The notes below the pieces were generated by a model, which saw nothing but the letters and a program-made list of their open reading frames with translations, ran no database searches and was not told the origin of the DNA. From Campanula takesimana (lineage: Eukaryota > Streptophyta > Magnoliopsida > Asterales > Campanulaceae), in contig JAOWBW010000445.1 in the NCBI GenBank assembly GCA_026119855.1, positions 124,001-188,000 on the forward strand: a DNA stretch of 64,000 nucleotides, given 5' to 3'. Positions 35,650 through 46,400 of the stretch are shown piece after piece. The first letter of the stretch is position 1; each line of letters begins with the position of its first letter. The position numbers were made by a program, and so were the translations under genes.

Positions 35650-36239
35650 GAATGACAATTAATGCATGTATGAATGTGACACTAATATAGGTCCCAACAA
35701 ATTGTTATTGCATCGGGATAGGTAGCTTCCGGCTTTGAACCTTCCGTAGTAAGATGATATTGGATTTACTTGCTGCTCACTAGACGCGATATCTTGAACT
35801 CGTCAGCGTTTTGTGTAAAACAAGAAATAACATTTACATAGTAACAGTTCTAATATCTTTCATTTTCACGTTGTGTCCAATTCGACCCAAAACCATGTCT
35901 TAGATTCATAAGTATATTCATATTAAAGCGGCTAAACATCACACTTATATATGTGATCTCCTATAAAGAGTATACTGCCATACCCCACCTTTTCAGGTAT
36001 TGGAATCATTATAAAAACTTTTAAAGTTCACCCTTACCACACATCTACAGGTTTAAATACTTAGACAACTTTTGAGAATGAGTTATATGTTCTAAGCATG
36101 CCTGCTAGAACTTTCATAACTTAGTTGTCTCATTGAACTATTTTGTGGAATCTCTACTCTTCATGGTTGAGTTACCGCTATGAAGTTATTTGTTGTGTGG
36201 GTTTTAAACACATTCCCCTTACTATGTTCTACATTTGAT
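35650..36239 (-). other. Copia E 3' untranslated stretch
   Basis: About 590 bases between the polypurine tract and the last recognisable RNase H sequence. I see no gene in it. Confidence 0.5.
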
Positions 36240-37790
36240 CCGTGTTTATTCCTTTTGTAAATGGTCCACAATATTGTCTTTCGACTTCACATAGTCAATT
36301 GAAACTATCCCATTAGAGATCAATTGTCTTATAGTGTTATGCCTCCTTCAAATCTGTCAAGACTTACCGTTGTACATATAACAGTTTGGTTCATATGGCT
36401 GACATGCTATCACAATGTACCATCATACGAGGCACTGGCTTATTCCATCATGCGATATCCTCTAAGAAATTTCTGAGCCACTCAGCTTCTTAACCAGCTT
36501 TATCTAAGTAATTAAACACAGATTCTATCATGGAATAAGCTATACAAGTCTGTTTAGAGAATTTCCACGACACGTCTCATCCATCAATGGTAAACACATA
36601 ACCACATGTGGACTTGGATGGAGTCTTTCATGTTAGATATCCAATTCGCATCATTGTATCCGTCTAATACATGTGGATATCTTGTATAGTCTATTCCATG
36701 GCTTGTGGTATGCTTTAGGTTCCTAAGTACACTTAATAATGATGCCCAATGATCATTACTTCGATTATTTGTGAATCTATTGAGCTTGCTTATTGAATAT
36801 GCTATGTGTGGGCGTAAACAGTTCGTTAAATATATCAAACTGCCTATAATTATAGCATACTGCAATTGTGATACCGGGTCACCTCTATTTTTGGCTAAAT
36901 GTAGACTAAGAACTACCGAAGTTTTACCCGGAGGTAAATCAACGGCTTCAAATTTCTTGAGTATATTCTAAACATAATAAGACTATGACAAGATAATTCA
37001 ATCGGGTGTTCTAGAAATCTAAATCCCTCATATGACATTTGCTTTACCCAAATCTTTCATGTCGAAGTTTTTCTTCAACATATTCTTTGTTTTCATGATT
37101 ATATCATGATTACTTCCCAAGATCAGCATATCTTCTACGTATAGACAAATAATTACATATTCATTTGGTGTGCCTTTAATGTATACACATATATCACAAT
37201 TATTTATTTTAAACCCATTTGACAACATTTTTCGGTCAAACTTCTTGTGCCATTGTTTCGGTGCTTTAGCCATTTTAATTAGCTTCCACACATATTTCAC
37301 ACTTTTTTATGAATCAAATTCTATCTTGGGTAGTAAATTTAAGTTTAATAATCTACTTAGTGAGTTTAAAAGTCCACATCATAATCTATCATGCCATAAA
37401 TTAGAACACTCAAACAAGTAAGCAAAATTGGAAATTTATTCTTCGCCTCTGAGTGGAACATGTTCACTACATTCATTTTAAATTTTACTTTATCAAGGGA
37501 CGCTTTACCAATAAACTGACCACATTTGGTCAATAAAAATTTATCAGCGTCAAATACTAGCCTAAATCCGGCCTTACTTAATAGGGGTTGGAAACCAAAT
37601 TCTTACGGATGTCCGGGACATGAAGCACATCCACCAGGGTAACTTCCTTTCCAGGCGTCATCTTTAGAACCACTTACAGCCAACAGCCAAGCCTAACGCT
37701 TGAGGTCGATAAATTTCCCATGAACAAATTCCTACCATTGATTGGGGTATTGGAAGAGAAACTTTCCTTATCTGCACATATGTGGCATGT
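36240..37790 (-). pseudogene. Copia E protease-integrase and RT-RNase H fragments joined by deletion
   Basis: In minus order: the protease C-terminus (HVPDIRKNL-like, near 37590-37640), the pre-integrase region (GFRLVFDADKFLLTKCGQF), then at about 37260 a direct change from the integrase zinc region (KYVWKLIKMAKAP) to RT (KQWHKKFDRKMLSNGFKINN). RT shows YVEDMLILGS in place of YVDDMLI. 36865-36584 is the start of RNase H (LTNCLRPHIAYSISKLNRF), and further RNase H remnants continue to about 36300 (RRHNTIRQLISNG-like). Integrase core and RT fingers are deleted. Many stops. Confidence 0.8.
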
Positions 37791-38527
37791 CAATCACTAA
37801 CAGATGAGACAATGGTTGAGGAGGAGCCAGTAATGATGATGTCATCAACAAAATCAAAAGAATGGTAGGAGCTTCAGAAGAGTGTCAAAAAAAAAAACAA
37901 GGTGGTGTCCGAATGATTGTTGAAGAAACCATGTAGTATAAGAAAATCATGTGAGCAATGAAACCGAGCACGAGGGGATGGTTTCAAATCGTTGAGTGCC
38001 TTATGAAGTTTCAAACATGATCATGACTAGAATAATCCATTACCCTAAGTGGTTGTTTCATGTAGACCTCTTCAAGAAGGATACCATTGAGAAATGCATC
38101 ACGGACATCGGAATGCTTGATATCTCACTGCCATAATTGAGTGACACTAAGGATCGTGCGTATAATAGAAGGATTAACAATCAGACAAAACGTTTCATTA
38201 TAATCAAGACCCGGATATTGGGTGAAACCAATCCATTAAGTGAGCTTTATATTTTTCAACTGTACCAACAGCTATATGTTTAACCTTGAATATCTGTTAA
38301 CACCCAACTATGTTCATAGGCTGACATGGAACAAAGGACCAAGTGTTGTTTTTGTGAAGGGCCAGATTTCTTCCATCATTGTAGCTTGCAAATGAGGGAA
38401 TCTTGCCACTTGCTTGAACATACTTGGTTCATAAAGAGGATCATTTCAACTACAACAAGACTATTCTCAATCGATATCGGGGAAGTAGCATCCAATAGGT
38501 TAACAATGCCTCTATACCAAATTGGTG
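37791..38527 (-). pseudogene. Copia F reverse transcriptase remnant
   Basis: A decayed RT on the minus strand related to that of copia G: read across frames it shows NTWSFVPCQPMNIVG (near 38340), a FTQ..LDYNETF-like region (near 38200), AFLNGILLEEVYMKQP (near 38060) and a DDIIITGSSS-like catalytic stretch (near 37825). The rest of the element upstream was displaced by the composite insertion at 38533-43532 and continues at 43538. Confidence 0.75.
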
Positions 38528-38532
38528 GAATG

Positions 38533-39064
38533 TGTAAGAGACAATTATCCCACATCTTCTAAAGAGAGAAATATGGACCGGTATATAGACTTGAGGAGTT
38601 ACTCCCCTTATCACCAATTGGTTTTAAGGTGGAACCTCCAACATAGTCCATTGGCGGCCCAATCCAGCCCATGCTAACACTCGGGCCTCTCGCTTCTTCT
38701 AACCCCATCTCTAATTCTAAGATGGTATCAGAGCCACCGATCAATGGTGGCCTGACTTCCGCTGCTTCTACATGGGACACGTACAGGCCCAATGGCCCAC
38801 GATTCTGCTCCGCGCCACCCGATTAACAAGTCCACGTTGTAAGCCTTGGCAAAGCCCGGCTACACGTGAGGGGGCGTGTAAGAGACAATTATCCCACATC
38901 TTCTAAAGAGAGAAATATGGACCGGTATATAGACTTGAGGAGTTACTCCCCTTATCACCAATTGGTTTTAAGGTGGAACCTCCAACATAGTCCATTGCTG
39001 GCCCAATCCAGCCCATGCTAACACTCGAGCCTCTTGCTTCTTCTAACCCCATCTCTAATTCTAA
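38533..39064 (+). mobile_element. TRIM: miniature LTR retrotransposon
   Basis: Two direct repeats (38533-38722 and 38877-about 39064) begin TGTAAGAGACAATTATCCCA and differ by only a few bases. The first is followed at once by the tRNA-Met primer site TGGTATCAGAGCC (38723-38735), and the second is preceded by the polypurine tract GTGAGGGGGCG (about 38866-38876). The internal part is about 150 bp and non-coding. LTR, primer site, tract, LTR in about 530 bp is the definition of a terminal-repeat retrotransposon in miniature. The first LTR ends TAAGA, giving non-canonical TG..GA ends. The second LTR lacks its last two bases and runs directly into the copia G LTR. Confidence 0.88.
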
Positions 39065-39348
39065 TATTGGTTAGGATTTTATGTATAGATAATTAATGTG
39101 TAGATTTCTAGAATAATTTATATTTAGAGTTATCTTTTAGTAACCATACATAGATTAGGATTCTTAACTTAGGGATAGGGATATACCAAGTTGTATATAT
39201 AGTTGTATCACTGATACGTATCAATCATCAAGGAATTTTTCCATGTACGTTTTTCCTTCTTCTCTCCGCTGCTCATATTCTTAGATGGTATCAGCCTAAT
39301 TCGATCTTGCTAGCATACCACGTCTCTTCTTCTTTTCTCAACCTAGCC

Positions 39349-40445
39349 ATGCCAGAGTCACCGGAATCTGGTGCTTCCGGTTATAACAATGTCAATTTCT
39401 CAGTCAATTCCCTTCCCGTCTTTTATAATCCAACTGCTATCATGGGGCAGACGTAACTTACAAAGGAAAATTACGTCAATTGGAGCACCTTGTTCAAAAC
39501 CCTTCTCCGTACCCACAACCTCCTGTTTGTTATTGACGCCCAGCAACCATTTGCAACCCTTGCCGACGGCAAGGCTAACCCTCAACATTCCATATAGAAG
39601 AGTGAAACCGACCTAGTTTGTGGCTGGATCAAGGGCACGGTTACTCCGGCTTTCCAGCCATATCTCAATTCCAGTGTGACAGCACCGGAAGCTTGGGCAG
39701 TTTTGGCAAAGAGGTTTGTAGCTACCTCTGTTCTCCAAATTGAAAACCTAAAAGAGAAATTGCATGAACTCAAGAAGGCATCTGACACCTCAATTTCAGA
39801 TTACCTTCTTAAAGCTTCTCAGATCGCTGACGCTCTCACAGCCGCGGGTGATCCCGTGGATGATGCCGTACTCATACAACGCATTTGTGGCAGCTTGGGG
39901 CAGGAATATAAGGAGTTCCTCACTTCCGCCGCTGCTATCCATGCCCGAAATCCTCTTACCCTGGACATCTTTACCATCTACTGCTAAAAGAAGAGATGCT
40001 TCTTCAAAAATTTGCCACTCCTGTTGTCCAAACCACGACACTTATAGCCGCACTTCCCACACCTTCTCCGCCTCCAGCGGTAAACATGGCAGCCAACAGT
40101 GGTGGCAATGGTCAAAATCACACCGGTGGGCAGAATCGGGGCAGGCGCAATGGTCGAAACAGGAACCAGGGTAATCGGTAAAACGGAGGCAACTTTGGTA
40201 ATCGGGGAAATTGGAACACCAACAATGGCAATTGGAATGGTGGAAACTGGAGCCCTAATTTTTCTTCTGGCCGTGGTAATGGAAATAATTGGGGGCATGG
40301 GGGTGCCCCCCCAGCAGCACGTGGGGGTCCTAATGGTTCAACTGGAGCTGGTATTCTTCCTTCCCCGGATGTCACTTGCCAATGGTGCGGTCGGTTTGGT
40401 CACGTAGCTCGGGATTGTCGGGACTGTCGGCAGAATTCTTCGTAC
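39349..40445 (+). pseudogene. gag: Copia G gag
   Basis: Start MPESPESGASGYNNVNFSV at 39349. An in-frame stop lies near 39454 and another at 39597-39599. The gag core at 39676-39987 (ENLKEKLHELKKAS; ISDYLLKASQIADAL; RICGSLGQEYKEFLT) is well kept. A stop at about 39985 and frame changes follow, then an asparagine/glycine-rich RNA-binding stretch read in other frames, and the zinc knuckle CQWCGRFGHVARDC near 40379-40420 with all four ligands. Confidence 0.85.
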
Positions 40446-41650
40446 ATGGCGTATTCGGATCCTCACATCCTTGACTCCGGTGCCACATATCACATAACTC
40501 CGGATCCTAATTCCTTCTCCGAGTCATATCCATACTCAGGTAAGCAATTACAATTGGTAATGGTTCTAAGTTAAAAATTTCCCGCATTGGTAATTCGTGT
40601 GTCACTGTTAATAATCGTTCTTTCAAGCTTAATAATGTCATTTACGTTCCACGCATTCATAAACCTTTATTATCCATTCATAAATTTTCTCAGGATAATA
40701 ATTGCTTTTTTGAACTTGACTCGTGTGGTTTTCGTGTTAAGGACAACCGTACCAAGGAGACTATCATTACTGGCAGTAATTCCGGTGGCCTTTACAAGAT
40801 CTCTTTCAACCCCAAGTCGCAGAATAATCACGTCGCCCTTCTCGGTGAACGTTCGAGTCAGGATATTTGGCATGCCCGCTTGGGTCACCCGTCAACTCCC
40901 ATTTTCAAAGTTTTGTGTCGTCAGTTTAGTTTACCTGTGAGTCATAAACTTAATGATCAACATTGTTGTCATTGGTGTCCGTTAGGAAAGTCTAGCAAGT
41001 TGTCTTTTTCTCCTAGAACTTTTAATGCTTTGAATCCTTTAGATATGCTTCATTTAGATGTTTGGGGTCCTGCCCCCGTTTTCTCTATGAATGGCTATCG
41101 TTTTTATCTATCTATTGTTGATGACTATTCTCATTTTGTTTGGCTATTTCCCATGACTCACAAATCTGATGTTACACAAATTTTCTCTAATTTTAAATCT
41201 CAGATTGAAAATCAGTTGTCACGTCGTATCTCTGCTATACATACTGTCAAGACTGTGCAAACTGATGGGGGGGTGAATTCACTAGTAGGGGGTTTACTTC
41301 ATTTCTTCAAAAAGCAGGCATTAAACACCAAATGACTTGTCCCTACACTCCTCAGCAAAATGGTGTAGTCGAGCGTAAACATCGTCATATTGTCGAAATG
41401 GGTTTTTGTCTTATGGCTAAAGCTAAAGTTCCATATAAATTTTGGCTAGAGTCTTTCAATACTGCTGTATATCTCATAAACAGACTTCCTATGTGTCAAC
41501 ATAAATTTGCGTCTCCTTACCAAAAATTATGGAAAAGGAAACCTGATTATAATTTTCTTAAAATTTTTGGTTGCTCGTGCTTCCTCATGTCGTCCCTACC
41601 AATGCACACAAACTTATGCCAAAATCAATTCATTGCATTTTTCTTGGGTA
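40446..41650 (+). pseudogene. Copia G protease and integrase
   Basis: Protease active site LDSGATYHIT at about 40468. A frame change near 40560 leads to VIYVPRIHKPLLSIHKF. Integrase zinc region: HARLGHPSTPIF, then CCHWCPLGKSS. Core: LHLDVWGPAP, the second Asp in VQTDGGVNS, and the Glu in QQNGVVERKHRHI. A frameshift after a run of seven G (41268-41274) and the stop at 41333-41335 separate the second Asp from the Glu, and another shift lies near 41575. Confidence 0.85.
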
Positions 41651-42855
41651 TGATAATACTCGTAAGGGATATCGTTGTTTAGACCTATTAAATGGCAAAG
41701 TTTATTTATCCCGACATGTGGTATTTGATGAATCTTCATTTCCTTGGCAAGATAGTAGTATCAATAAATTGTTAACAGGAGACAACAGTGCACAGTTCGG
41801 CCCCTATGTGTACTTGGATCAATTTGTGACTACTGGACCCAACCCACTCTTCGGCTCTCACAATTCTGCTGGACTACTACCAACTCCTTCACCGCCGACT
41901 GGGCTTTCTCCACGGCCCACTTCAACACCTGGGCTAATTCCTACTCAGCCTGCTTCTCCGGTTCAGCCCAGGCGAGTTTTTAATCACAGCCTGGTACCCC
42001 TCCAACTTTCTTCCCAGTCATCTGCTATCCCTGATGGTTCTCCAGTTGTCACTGAGACCCCCTCTGGCTCTCCTACGTCTCCTGACGCCCCTGGATTTCA
42101 TAACACCGAGAGTGGCAGTCCCTCCAGTCTTCCTTCTGTCGGTGATACTCCCTCTGCTCATGCAACTTCTGGTCAGTCTCCTTCCACATCCAACCCAGCT
42201 GGTTCATCAACCCCACCTCTTCGTTATCGAGCACTGTCCGAGTTATATCCATTACCATCGGCACTAGTAGCTGTTCAAAATGATCCGCTTTCCTATGAGC
42301 CACAGACATTTAAACAAGCTGCTAAATTTCCTCATTGGCAATCGGCAAAGAAAGAAGAACTCACAGCTCTCGATAAAAATCGGACATGGTCTCTTGTTCC
42401 GCTCCAACCACATATGAACGTTGTGGGGTGTCGCTGGATATTCAAGGTCAAGCGCAAAGCAGACGGTTCTATCGAGCGACATAAAGCGAGGTTAGTTGCA
42501 CAGGGATTCACTCAACAAGCAGGACTTGACTATGATGAGACTTTCAGTCCTGTTGTGAAACCTTCCACCATTCGCATTGTTTTATCTGTTGCTCATTCTC
42601 GGGCTTGGGACATCAAGCAACTGGATGTCCGGAATGCTTTTCTCAATGGGTTTCTCAACGAAGAGGTTTATATGAAGCAACCTCCTGGCTTCATTGATCC
42701 CGCTCATCCCAATTCGGTATGCAAGCTTCATAAAGCTCTATATGGGTTGAAACAATCTCCTAGGGCTTGGTTTCAACGGCTTCATGATTTTCTCCTTCGT
42801 CACGATTTCATCAATAGTCGGTCGGATTCTTCATTATTCATCCGGCATACTGCAG
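41651..42855 (+). pseudogene. Copia G integrase C-terminus and RT fingers/palm, cut before YVDD
   Basis: An open frame runs to 42863. It reads FLGYDNTRKGYRCLDL, the variable Ser/Pro-rich linker (about 41820-42220), then RT: WIFKVKRKADGSIERHKARL, QAGLDYDETFSPVVK, LDVRNAFLNGFLNEEVYM, LYGLKQSPRAWFQRL and SDSSLFIRH. The frame should continue into the catalytic YVDD, but at about 42855 it meets an inverted segment and stops. Confidence 0.88.
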
Positions 42856-43014
42856 ACAGCTGAGAGTTTGGGGCAAAAGGTGTAGAGGCGGGCTTACAAG
42901 TTGCCATGTTGAAACGATCCAGAAGGTCAAGAGCATATCGTTTCTGACATAGGAGCAAGGTTGTGTCATCCCGAGAAGCTTCAAGACCCAAAAAGAAACT
43001 TAAGTCCCCTAGAC
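42856..43014 (-). pseudogene. Inverted RT thumb segment of copia G
   Basis: Read on the minus strand, this piece gives RRLGDLSFFLGLEASRDD, then LLLCQKRYALDLLDRFNMAT and KPASTPFAPNSQLS, which is the RT segment that normally lies just downstream of YVDD on the same strand as the rest of copia G. It is inverted between RT (ending about 42855) and RNase H (from 43021). YVDD and the first half of RNase H are missing. Confidence 0.85.
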
Positions 43015-43020
43015 GTCGAC

Positions 43021-43232
43021 TATCAAATGTGACAACTACTGCTGAGCTTCGTTGGTTCTCGTATTTATTTCGAGAATTGCACATTCCGTTTAATCCACCT
43101 GTCCTTTTTTGTGACAATATCTCGGCTTTGCACATGGCTCGTAATCCGGTTTTTCATGCTCGAACCCGTCACATAGAAATTGATTATCATTTTGTTCGAG
43201 AGTTGGTCACTCGTGGATTCACCATGACCTAA
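43021..43232 (+). pseudogene. Copia G RNase H, C-terminal half
   Basis: Reads NVTTTAELRWFSYLFRELHI, then LFCDNISALHMARNPVFHAR and HIEIDYHFVRELVTRG, the second half of copia RNase H, in plus orientation. A stop follows after FTMT. The N-terminal half with the first catalytic residue is absent. Confidence 0.88.
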
Positions 43233-43308
43233 ACCTGCCTAAACCACGGTTTCTTGCTCTTTCTGTCAAGCTACGCCTCCCTTATGGCCGTCTCGCTTGA
43301 GGGGGGAT

Positions 43309-43532
43309 ATTAACCGAGATATCACAATATTGGTTAGGATTTTATGTATAGATAATTATTGTGTAGATTGCTAGAATAATTTATATTTAGAGTTATCTTT
43401 TAGTAACCATATATAGATTAGGATTCTTAACTTAGGGATAGGGATATAGTTGTATCACTGATACGTATCAATCATCAAGGAATTTTTCCATGTACGTTTT
43501 TCCTTCTTCTCACCGCTGCTCATATTCTTAGA
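43309..43532 (+). repeat. Copia G 3' LTR
   Basis: Begins TATTAACCGAGATATCACA after the polypurine tract and ends CATATTCTTAGA. The first position pair TA may be a mutated TG. The same end precedes the primer site in the 5' LTR. Confidence 0.8.
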
Positions 43533-43537
43533 GAATG

Positions 43538-43937
43538 GAGGAGGTGATGTCGAATGTGTTGTAGTGTGGTTGGCTGGCGAGACGGAATAGGGACTTCAGG
43601 AAGCGAGTTGCTGGCACTCAGGTTGGTGCTGGCAGGTAACGAAGATGAGGGGGCCTCTACTGACATTCCAAGAAGTTAGAGGGGTGCAAGAGAATTGTTG
43701 TATAGCGTCATGGACTAGCAGATGTAATGGGCCATGCAATAATAAGCCCAGAATACCTCATGAAGAGCAGCCACTAAACTAACTGACGGATGTGGTCCAG
43801 GTGGGGTGATTGGCCCAAGATGATGATCCGTTAACATGGTTGATGACATCGACAGCCTAGATTTCCCTGTAAGTAATTTATTGATCTGTGTATCTTGCCA
43901 AGGAAGATGAGACTCGTCAAATAGAACGTATCTTGAT
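43538..43937 (-). pseudogene. Copia F integrase-RT linker
   Basis: Minus-strand frame with ISRYVLFDESHLPWQDTQIN, then KLLTG, resembles the FDESSFPWQDSSINKLLTG part of copia G, so it is the end of the integrase region of copia F. It continues as a proline-rich linker (HLGPITPPGPHPSVSLVAAL). With 37791-38527 it makes up copia F, split by the composite insertion. Confidence 0.8.
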
Positions 43938-43940
43938 ATT

Positions 43941-43962
43941 AAAAAAAAAAAAAAAAAACATT

Positions 43963-44004
<42 letters not shown>
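43941..44004. repeat. Poly-A run and (TA)n microsatellite
   Basis: 18 A at 43941-43958, a short CATTTACA spacer, then about 20 TA units at 43964-44004. It separates copia F from the tandem array and viral sequence. Confidence 0.95.
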
Positions 44005-44006
<2 letters not shown>

Positions 44007-44007
44007 A

Positions 44008-45356
44008 AAATCAGAGGTTCGATTTTGGCATACATATATAGATAATAATAACAATTAAAAACAATATAAAAATATCAAAATAGCATGAATAGTGAATGAC
44101 TTTTCTAAAGTAACTTTGACTTTTGAAAATATTCGTACGTAGGCTTTCGTTCAACCTCAGTTTATCCGTCACCCGTAGGTCTGGAAGGTTAGTGGTTTCC
44201 ACCTTTCGTAACGTTTTTTTTTTTTGAAACATAATTTGTAAATTGTAAACAACAATTAATAAACAATTCTAAAAGATCAGAGGTTCGATTTTGATTGTAG
44301 CATACATATATAGATAATAATAACAATTAAAACCAATATCAAAATATCAAAATAGCATGAATAGTGAATGACTTTTCTAGAGTAACTTTGACTTTTGAAA
44401 ATATTCGTACGTAGGCTTTCGTTCAACCTCAGTTTATCCGTCACCCGTAGGTCTGGAAGGTTAGTGGTTTCCACCTTTCGTAACGTTTATGTTTTGAAAA
44501 ATAATTTGTAAATTGTAAACAACAATTAATAAACAATTCTAAAAGATCAGAGGTTCGATTTTGATTTTAGCATACATATATAGATAATAATAACAATTAA
44601 AAACAATATAAAAATATCAAAATAGCATGAATAGTGAATGACTTTTCTACAGTAACTTTGAGTTTTGAAAATATTCGTACGTAGGCTTTCGTTCAACCTC
44701 AGTTTATCCGTCACCCGTAGGTCTGGAAGGTTAGTGGTTTCCACCTTTCGTAACGTTTTTGTTTTGAAAAATAATTTGTAAATTGTAAACAACAATTAAT
44801 AAACTATTCTAAAAGATCAGAGGTTCGATTTTGATTTTAGCATACATATATAGATAATAATAACAATTAAAAACAATATAAAAATATCAAAATAGCATGA
44901 ATAGTGAATGACTTTTCTACAGTAACTTTGACTTTTGAAAATATTCGTACATAGGCTTTCGTTCAACCTCAGTTTATCCGTCACCCGTAGGTCTGGAAGG
45001 TTAGTGGTTTCCACCTTTCGTAACGTTTTTGTTTTGAAAAATAATTTGTAAATTGTAAACAACAATTAATAAACAATTCTAAAAGATCAGAGGTTCGATT
45101 TTGATTTTAGCATACATATATAGATAATAATAACAATTAAAAACAATATAAAAATATCAAAATAGCATGAATAGTGAATGACTTTTCTACAGTAACTTTG
45201 AGTTTTGAAAATATTCGTACGTAGGCTTTCGTTCAACCTCAGCTTATCCGTCACCCGTAGGTCTGGAAGGTTAGTGGTTTCCACCTTTCGTAACGTTTTT
45301 GTTTTAAAAATAATTTGTAAATTGTAAACAACAATTAATAAACAATTCTAAAAGAT
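44008..45356. repeat. Five-copy 270-bp tandem array
   Basis: Five units with a period of 270 bp (the phrase AGGTTCGATT starts at 44015, 44281, 44551, 44821 and 45091). Identity between units is very high; changes are single bases plus a T run in the first. Each unit holds a minus-strand frame (METTNLPDLRVTDKLRLNES), but it lacks any known domain and persists only because the units are alike. On the minus strand each has a TATA-like CTATATATG. The last unit supplies the final six codons and stop of the viral ORF that ends at 45335, so viral sequence and array are joined without a gap. Confidence 0.95.
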
Positions 45357-46360
45357 GATGAACTTCCTTCATCGCTGAGTTGGACCATTAGTTTTTCAAG
45401 ATCTGTTGGATTTGTACATCTGGCCATCTGAGACATAATTTGTTGTTTTTTTGCTAGAAATTCTTCATTTTGTTGAGATTGTTTGAGGGGAATTGTTTTG
45501 CAATATTCTGGCTTTGTAATAAAATATTTTGATACTGCCTCAGTATTGCAATGTGAAATCTCGGTTTTGTCCCACCACTTTATTTTGTATTTGCGAATTA
45601 AAATGGGTAAAATTGTTTTTTGTACACACTCACACATTTGTTCTTCTCTTAGGTCAAATTCTGTCATAAAAATCCATAGGACTTGGAAATTGTGACAAAA
45701 TAAAGCCCAAAGGGGAGATTGAGAAATTTGCTCTGGATAAGATACTTTTGTGGACCATTGTTCAAAAGCTATTTGTACATTTGTTGGGACAATAGATTTG
45801 TTGAGTCCAAAAGATTTCCACCATTGATGGAACCAATATGGAGTTGGATAGGAAAAATTTGGACAAAAATAAAAGAAATATGAGAGAGAAAAAGATTTGT
45901 TTTGTCTGAAAAAAGCTCTTGACCAAGCCAAGATGTAATCATAATAATTAAATCTGGCTGAATTGTTTGAGGTTATTAAATCTCGAGAGTCATTAGGTTC
46001 AAGGACACAAATGAAATCAGTATGGGTTTTGTAAAAATAGTTTTTAGGTGGGGTTTGCCTTGGGTGTGGATTAGGAATGATTTGTTGATTGGTATTTGTT
46101 GGAGATGGTAGAGGGTTTTCTATTTTCAGGGCTGATTTGTAAATAGTTGATTTTTGGGAGGAAGAAGGTGAAACTTCCTTTGTAGTTGGGGGAGAAAAAG
46201 GTTTTGCATCTGGGGATAGGGTAGCAAACCTATTTTCTAATTTTGGTTGAAGGTTTGGTGTTCTGTCAAGAATAAAAATGGGGAGCTTTGTAAGAGGTCT
46301 GATTTGTATATTTGTTTGTTCTTTCTTGGCCTTGCCTTTGAGGGAGGAACCTGTAATCAT
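45335..46360 (-). CDS. Endogenous pararetrovirus V1: distal ORF, function unknown
   Basis: An open frame of about 341 codons starting MITGSSLKGKAKKEQ at 46360; an upstream Met at 46369 is less likely because the second start is conserved in V3 (57378). It has a basic N-terminus, a proline/serine-rich part (about 30-110), then an aromatic-rich C-terminal half (YFFYFCPNFSYPTPYWFHQW; LFCHNFQVLWIFM; WWDKTEISHC). Tryptophan-rich regions of this style occur in ORFs of endogenous caulimovirids, but I cannot assign a function; a translational transactivator is possible by position only. The start lies directly after a pyrimidine-rich TTTTTGTTTAG, like a 3' splice site. It is intact as a frame, but other parts of this copy are broken. 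Confidence 0.7.
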   Translation of the reverse strand: MITGSSLKGKAKKEQTNIQIRPLTKLPIFILDRTPNLQPKLENRFATLSPDAKPFSPPTTKEVSPSSSQKSTIYKSALKIENPLPSPTNTNQQIIPNPHPRQTPPKNYFYKTHTDFICVLEPNDSRDLITSNNSARFNYYDYILAWSRAFFRQNKSFSLSYFFYFCPNFSYPTPYWFHQWWKSFGLNKSIVPTNVQIAFEQWSTKVSYPEQISQSPLWALFCHNFQVLWIFMTEFDLREEQMCECVQKTILPILIRKYKIKWWDKTEISHCNTEAVSKYFITKPEYCKTIPLKQSQQNEEFLAKKQQIMSQMARCTNPTDLEKLMVQLSDEGSSSSFRIVY

Positions 46361-46400
46361 TCTAAACAAAAAGATGATTTAGCATGAGTATCTTCTTGTA

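Larger units (their letters stand above)
39065..43532 (+). mobile_element. Copia G, Ale/Retrofit-like element fused to the TRIM
   Basis: Plus-strand copia element. 5' LTR about 39065-39285, missing its first 20 or so bases; primer site TGGTATCAG at 39286-39294; gag, protease, integrase, RT and RNase H pieces; polypurine tract TTGAGGGGGGA (about 43299-43308); 3' LTR 43309-43532 (about 224 bp). The right end is followed by GAATG (43533-43537), which also precedes the TRIM at 38528-38532. The short LTRs and domain sequences suggest the Ale/Retrofit lineage (inference). The LTRs are nearly identical where both exist, apart from a 16-base difference near 39190. Confidence 0.85.

Noticed and set aside
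38533..39064. TRIM as a Cassandra element with 5S rRNA-like LTRs
   Set aside because: I see no 5S-like box A or box C sequence in the repeats, and the LTR start TGTAAGAGAC does not fit.
44011..45284. Repeated minus-strand frames METTNLPDLRVTDKL in the 270-bp array as a small gene family
   Set aside because: They are the same frame copied with the repeat unit; there is no domain, no consistent start, and each ends in AT-rich low-complexity residues.
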